Assembly (NCBI GenBank): GCA_002506085.1
Contig: DAWV01000005.1
Location: forward strand, 12,885 to 76,884
From: Methanocorpusculaceae archaeon UBA425
GTDB lineage: Archaea > Halobacteriota > Methanomicrobia > Methanomicrobiales > Methanocorpusculaceae
Reading direction: 5' to 3'
Length of the DNA stretch: 64,000 nucleotides
Shown here: piece after piece, positions 61,571-64,000 of the stretch
Layout of the letters: the number at the start of each line of letters is the position of its first letter
How positions within the stretch are numbered: position 1 is the stretch's first letter
The notes under the pieces: generated by a model
The model's database searches: none
What the model saw: the letters and a program-made list of their open reading frames with translations, nothing else
Told to the model about the DNA's origin: nothing
Position numbers and translations under genes: made by a program

Positions 61571-63053
61571 CCCCTTCAGCCTCGGAAATACCAACAAGTT
61601 TCATGAAATTAGATAGAATCGGGTCAATGACCATCGAGAGAAGTTCCTCTTTGTCTTTGACCAGGGAAAATGCGTTCAGGGGAATGGAGAGAGCTGCCAT
61701 TGTTGCATGACCCCCCGCAGATGCCCCCGGAACCTTGGAGAAGGCTTCCTTCATCACATCGCCGACATGCAGACGAATGTCCTTGTTTCTTGCCGATAGG
61801 GTGATGTGGGTATCGGTAATCCCATACACAAGAGACGTAGTCACTCCTTCAAGCGTTAGAAGCATATCAGCTGCCTGGGGAATGGCATCCCTGTTTCTTA
61901 CATACCCCACATTGGAAAAGAGGTATCCCTGTTTTACCTCACGATTCTGGATAGCGGCTCCAAGAACATCTATCGTTTCCTGGGATAAGGACGGCGCCAT
62001 GATTATTTCAAGTAAGGCACGGTCCGTGTGCGGCAGAAGATATGCTGCATTATACAGATCCTGAGAGGAGATGTTTCTCTGGAATTCATGCGTGTCTGCG
62101 CGGATTCCATAGAAAAGAGCCGTCGCAACTTTCGTATCAAGCGGAAGATAAAGCTCCTGAAGATATTGGGTCAGAATAGATGCCGTTGCACCGGCTTCCG
62201 GTCTGGATTCAAGGAAATCCGGTTTATTTTCCCGTACAACACCATCTGCACTGTGATGATCAATGATGATATTTATCTTGGTGTCCGAAGGGAGATCATT
62301 GTTCATTCCGGGAGCAACACTGTCTACAAGGGCGAGATAATTACATTCAGTCAGAATATCTTTTGTCAAATGCTCCATTTTTATCTCGAGCAGATTAACA
62401 AATGCGCGGTTTTCCTGATGCCCGATATTTCCCTCATAAAGAATCCTCGTTGCAAGCTTCCCGTTCGAGGCATCATTTGCAATTACTGAAAGTGCCATTG
62501 CGCTGGAAATTGAATCCGGATCCGGGTTTTTGTGAGTGATAATACCAAGCGTGCCGGTCCAGGAAGCAAGAAGCGAATGCAGCTTCTGGGCATTTCTTGA
62601 GGCAATGAGATTTGCCATGTGGTTAACAGCCGACTTGGCAACTACCTGCTGGGGATATAAGACAACATCTGCCCCGTTATCTGCAAGCAGATCTGTGGAA
62701 AAAAGGTCAACGGCACGGGCGATTATATTTACATTGGGATATGCTTTTCTGATATTCTGAACTGCGGCCAGATTGGCATCTTTATTCGATGATAGAACGA
62801 AAACAACTTCCGGTTCAGGAATTTTGGTAATTAACAGTGGATCACTGATATCCCCTATCATTGCCTGGTGACGATGATCACGCAGATCATCAATGCGTTT
62901 TTGATCGGAATCGACAATCAGAATATTATCATTTGTCTCGTCCAACTCTTCGAGTATATTATAGCCTATACTCCCGCATCCCAGCATAAGATATTTTATT
63001 TGTTTATTTTTATTTTTCTGGGGTGCGGCCGGCGCCCCATCAGTCTCAACCAT
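61560..63053 (-). CDS. RCK_N-DHH-DHHA1 phosphoesterase
   Basis: A 497-residue protein with an N-terminal TrkA-like NAD-binding domain (LMLGCGSIGYNILEEL, about 20-140) followed by a DHH phosphoesterase (HKNPDPDSISSA, IIIDHHSAD) and a DHHA1 part (SAGGHATMAALSIP). In archaea and bacteria such DHH proteins degrade c-di-AMP or pApA, oligonucleotides or pyrophosphate; the fused RCK domain suggests ligand sensing. First of the operon with mptE and the radical SAM gene. Confidence 0.85.
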   Translation of the reverse strand: MVETDGAPAAPQKNKNKQIKYLMLGCGSIGYNILEELDETNDNILIVDSDQKRIDDLRDHRHQAMIGDISDPLLITKIPEPEVVFVLSSNKDANLAAVQNIRKAYPNVNIIARAVDLFSTDLLADNGADVVLYPQQVVAKSAVNHMANLIASRNAQKLHSLLASWTGTLGIITHKNPDPDSISSAMALSVIANDASNGKLATRILYEGNIGHQENRAFVNLLEIKMEHLTKDILTECNYLALVDSVAPGMNNDLPSDTKINIIIDHHSADGVVRENKPDFLESRPEAGATASILTQYLQELYLPLDTKVATALFYGIRADTHEFQRNISSQDLYNAAYLLPHTDRALLEIIMAPSLSQETIDVLGAAIQNREVKQGYLFSNVGYVRNRDAIPQAADMLLTLEGVTTSLVYGITDTHITLSARNKDIRLHVGDVMKEAFSKVPGASAGGHATMAALSIPLNAFSLVKDKEELLSMVIDPILSNFMKLVGISEAEGDET

Positions 63054-63175
63054 ACATATCTATTTGCATTGTTGATTTATTAATGATATGGAGATTCAAC
63101 ACCCTCTGAAAGATTATAAGAAAATCTATAAATAATACCGCGGCATATGTAATTAGGTCAAAAGACACAGAACAG

Positions 63176-63249
63176 GGGCCAGTAGATCAGTCAGGCAGAT
63201 CGTCGGACTCTTAATCCGCAGGTCGGGGGTTCAAATCCCTCTTGGCCCG
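63176..63249 (+). tRNA. tRNA-Lys (anticodon CTT)
   Basis: Acceptor GGGCCAG with TTGGCCC, anticodon loop CTCTTAA in stem CGGA/TCCG, T arm GGGGG-TTCAAAT-CCCTC. No CCA encoded. Confidence 0.92.
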
Positions 63250-63379
63250 TTTCGTTTTTTTAAGAATTATCTAAAGTAAAGCATTTTAGATAATTATCCA
63301 AATCTTTATTCTTTACATCTAATGATAATAAGAAAGAACAGTTACGGATATGCTGCTAAAAAATATTGTAGTAAGGCCC

Positions 63380-63772
63380 CTACTTTTTTTTAGGATTTGC
63401 CTTTCTTTTTGACATGGATGGAAGATCCAGCATATATTTGCCGTCATCCCCCATACCGATAATAATATCCGGAGATTCTGCGAGCCGCTCCAGATTCAGC
63501 TCATATTTGCCTTTACTGACAATTCTCACACTCTCGACACGCTCCAGAATATCGGTCGGGCGGGTCGCCGGTCCCTGGTGTTTTACTTCGAGTACTTCCT
63601 GCTTCGTCTCTTCAGCAATCTTTTCGATGGACTTTCCTTCCAGCACGTCCTCATTTTTCACGCGGTCACTCACGTAGAGAAACTTTTTGCCGCCGCAACT
63701 CGGGCAACCGCGGAGAATCTCAACTGATCCATCGCGAAACTCGCGCCCGCATTTTGTACATTTATGAGGCAT
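63380..63772 (-). CDS. Zinc-ribbon protein (OapC-like)
   Basis: A 130-residue protein. N-terminal zinc ribbon (CTKCGREF, GCPSCGGKKF), a helical middle and a C-terminal segment (YELNLERLAESPDIIIGMGDDGKYMLDLPSM) ending in a basic tail. Matches a family of archaeal zinc-ribbon proteins encoded beside a DUF2073 protein and an Era-like GTPase. Role unclear, possibly RNA or replication linked. 3 bp after the DUF2073 gene. Confidence 0.75.
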   Translation of the reverse strand: MPHKCTKCGREFRDGSVEILRGCPSCGGKKFLYVSDRVKNEDVLEGKSIEKIAEETKQEVLEVKHQGPATRPTDILERVESVRIVSKGKYELNLERLAESPDIIIGMGDDGKYMLDLPSMSKRKANPKKK

Positions 63773-63775
63773 GGA

Positions 63776-64000
63776 TTACTGTGCTGCTGATGCCCACGCA
63801 ATAAGTCTGTCTTTTTCCCGCGAAAGCATTTTCAACTGATCAACCGGACCAATGACCATCAGACGCGGCACATTGCTCTTCTTTCCGAAAAGTTTCGTAA
63901 TGAATCCTTTGTCGCTGCCGGATGACGGATAGGTTTCGATTTCAATACCGGAAAATGTCCCGGGATTAATTTCCATCATCGTTGTCTCAAGAAGCTTACC
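63776..64000 (-). CDS. DUF2073-like protein, 5' part beyond the window
   Basis: The visible part (from IEIETYPSSGSDKGFITKLFG to the C-terminal LKMLSREKDRLIAWASAAQ) resembles the C-terminal half of archaeal DUF2073 proteins. The frame is open to base 64000 without a stop, and the ATGs at 63974-63979 are probably internal, so the gene is cut by the window edge. Partner of the zinc-ribbon gene downstream. Confidence 0.7.
   Translation of the reverse strand, partial: GKLLETTMMEINPGTFSGIEIETYPSSGSDKGFITKLFGKKSNVPRLMVIGPVDQLKMLSREKDRLIAWASAAQ

Overview
The window comes from a methanogenic archaeon, most likely a member of the Methanomicrobiales (the gene set resembles Methanocorpusculum-type genomes; this placement is inferred). 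The sequence evidence is an F420-type formate dehydrogenase, methanopterin pathway enzymes (an MptE-like pyrophosphokinase and a beta-RFAP-synthase-like GHMP protein), archaeal informational genes (thermosome, LonB, Nob1, Trm1, Thg1, an Lhr-type helicase, XerA), archaeal TATA-type promoters, many apparently leaderless starts, and an archaeal initiator tRNA.

Region by region. Bases 1-737 hold a small-hairpin array and a tiny Cys-containing ORF. Bases 738-7932 form a Mo/W island: formate dehydrogenase fdhAB (minus strand), a divergent Tfx-family regulator, and a tungstate ABC transporter tupABC. Bases 8014-19702 are a branched-chain amino acid region: ilvD, leuA-leuC-leuD-leuB, cimA-ilvB-ilvN and ilvC. 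Bases 19759-21618 carry aromatic amino acid genes (ADH synthase and prephenate dehydratase). Bases 21712-27658 hold tRNA-Arg genes, hypD, an Fe-S flavoprotein, a bactofilin-like protein, a UbiA prenyltransferase, trm1 and pyrBI. Bases 28153-32034 contain four related secreted proteins or lipoproteins in AT-rich spacers, with a decayed pyrB fragment between two of them. After a GHMP protein comes a 1-kb gene-poor stretch that ends in a near-perfect dif site 39 bp upstream of a Xer recombinase gene. Bases 35560-45916 include GlmM, a THEP1-type NTPase, surface and membrane proteins, two RecA/KaiC-like proteins with degraded P-loops, and the TldD/TldE pair. Bases 46009-64000 are mainly housekeeping and RNA genes: lonB, prs-nob1, a GfcR-like regulator, thermosome, FKBP, an orphan DNA methyltransferase, an Lhr-type helicase with thioredoxin, thg1 with a PRC-barrel protein, a GNAT enzyme, and an RCK-DHH/mptE/radical-SAM operon. 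Four tRNA or tRNA-adjacent stretches separate them, and a gene cut by the window edge closes the window.

The most striking signal is a set of candidate leader peptides before amino acid biosynthesis operons. A 41-codon ORF with five Phe codons and one Trp codon near its end lies directly before the ADH-synthase/pheA operon and is followed by an 11-bp stem-loop. A 25-codon ORF with a Leu-Leu (CTA TTA) pair starts where the leuA transcript should start, in the frame -1 to LeuA. A related 21-codon copy, together with its promoter and the first ~95 codons of leuA, has been duplicated in front of ilvC. The cimA start region has a similar out-of-frame ATG with the better ribosome binding site. Together these suggest translation-dependent control of amino acid operons (leader-peptide attenuation or frameshifting) in an archaeon. 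This is read from sequence only and has not been tested.
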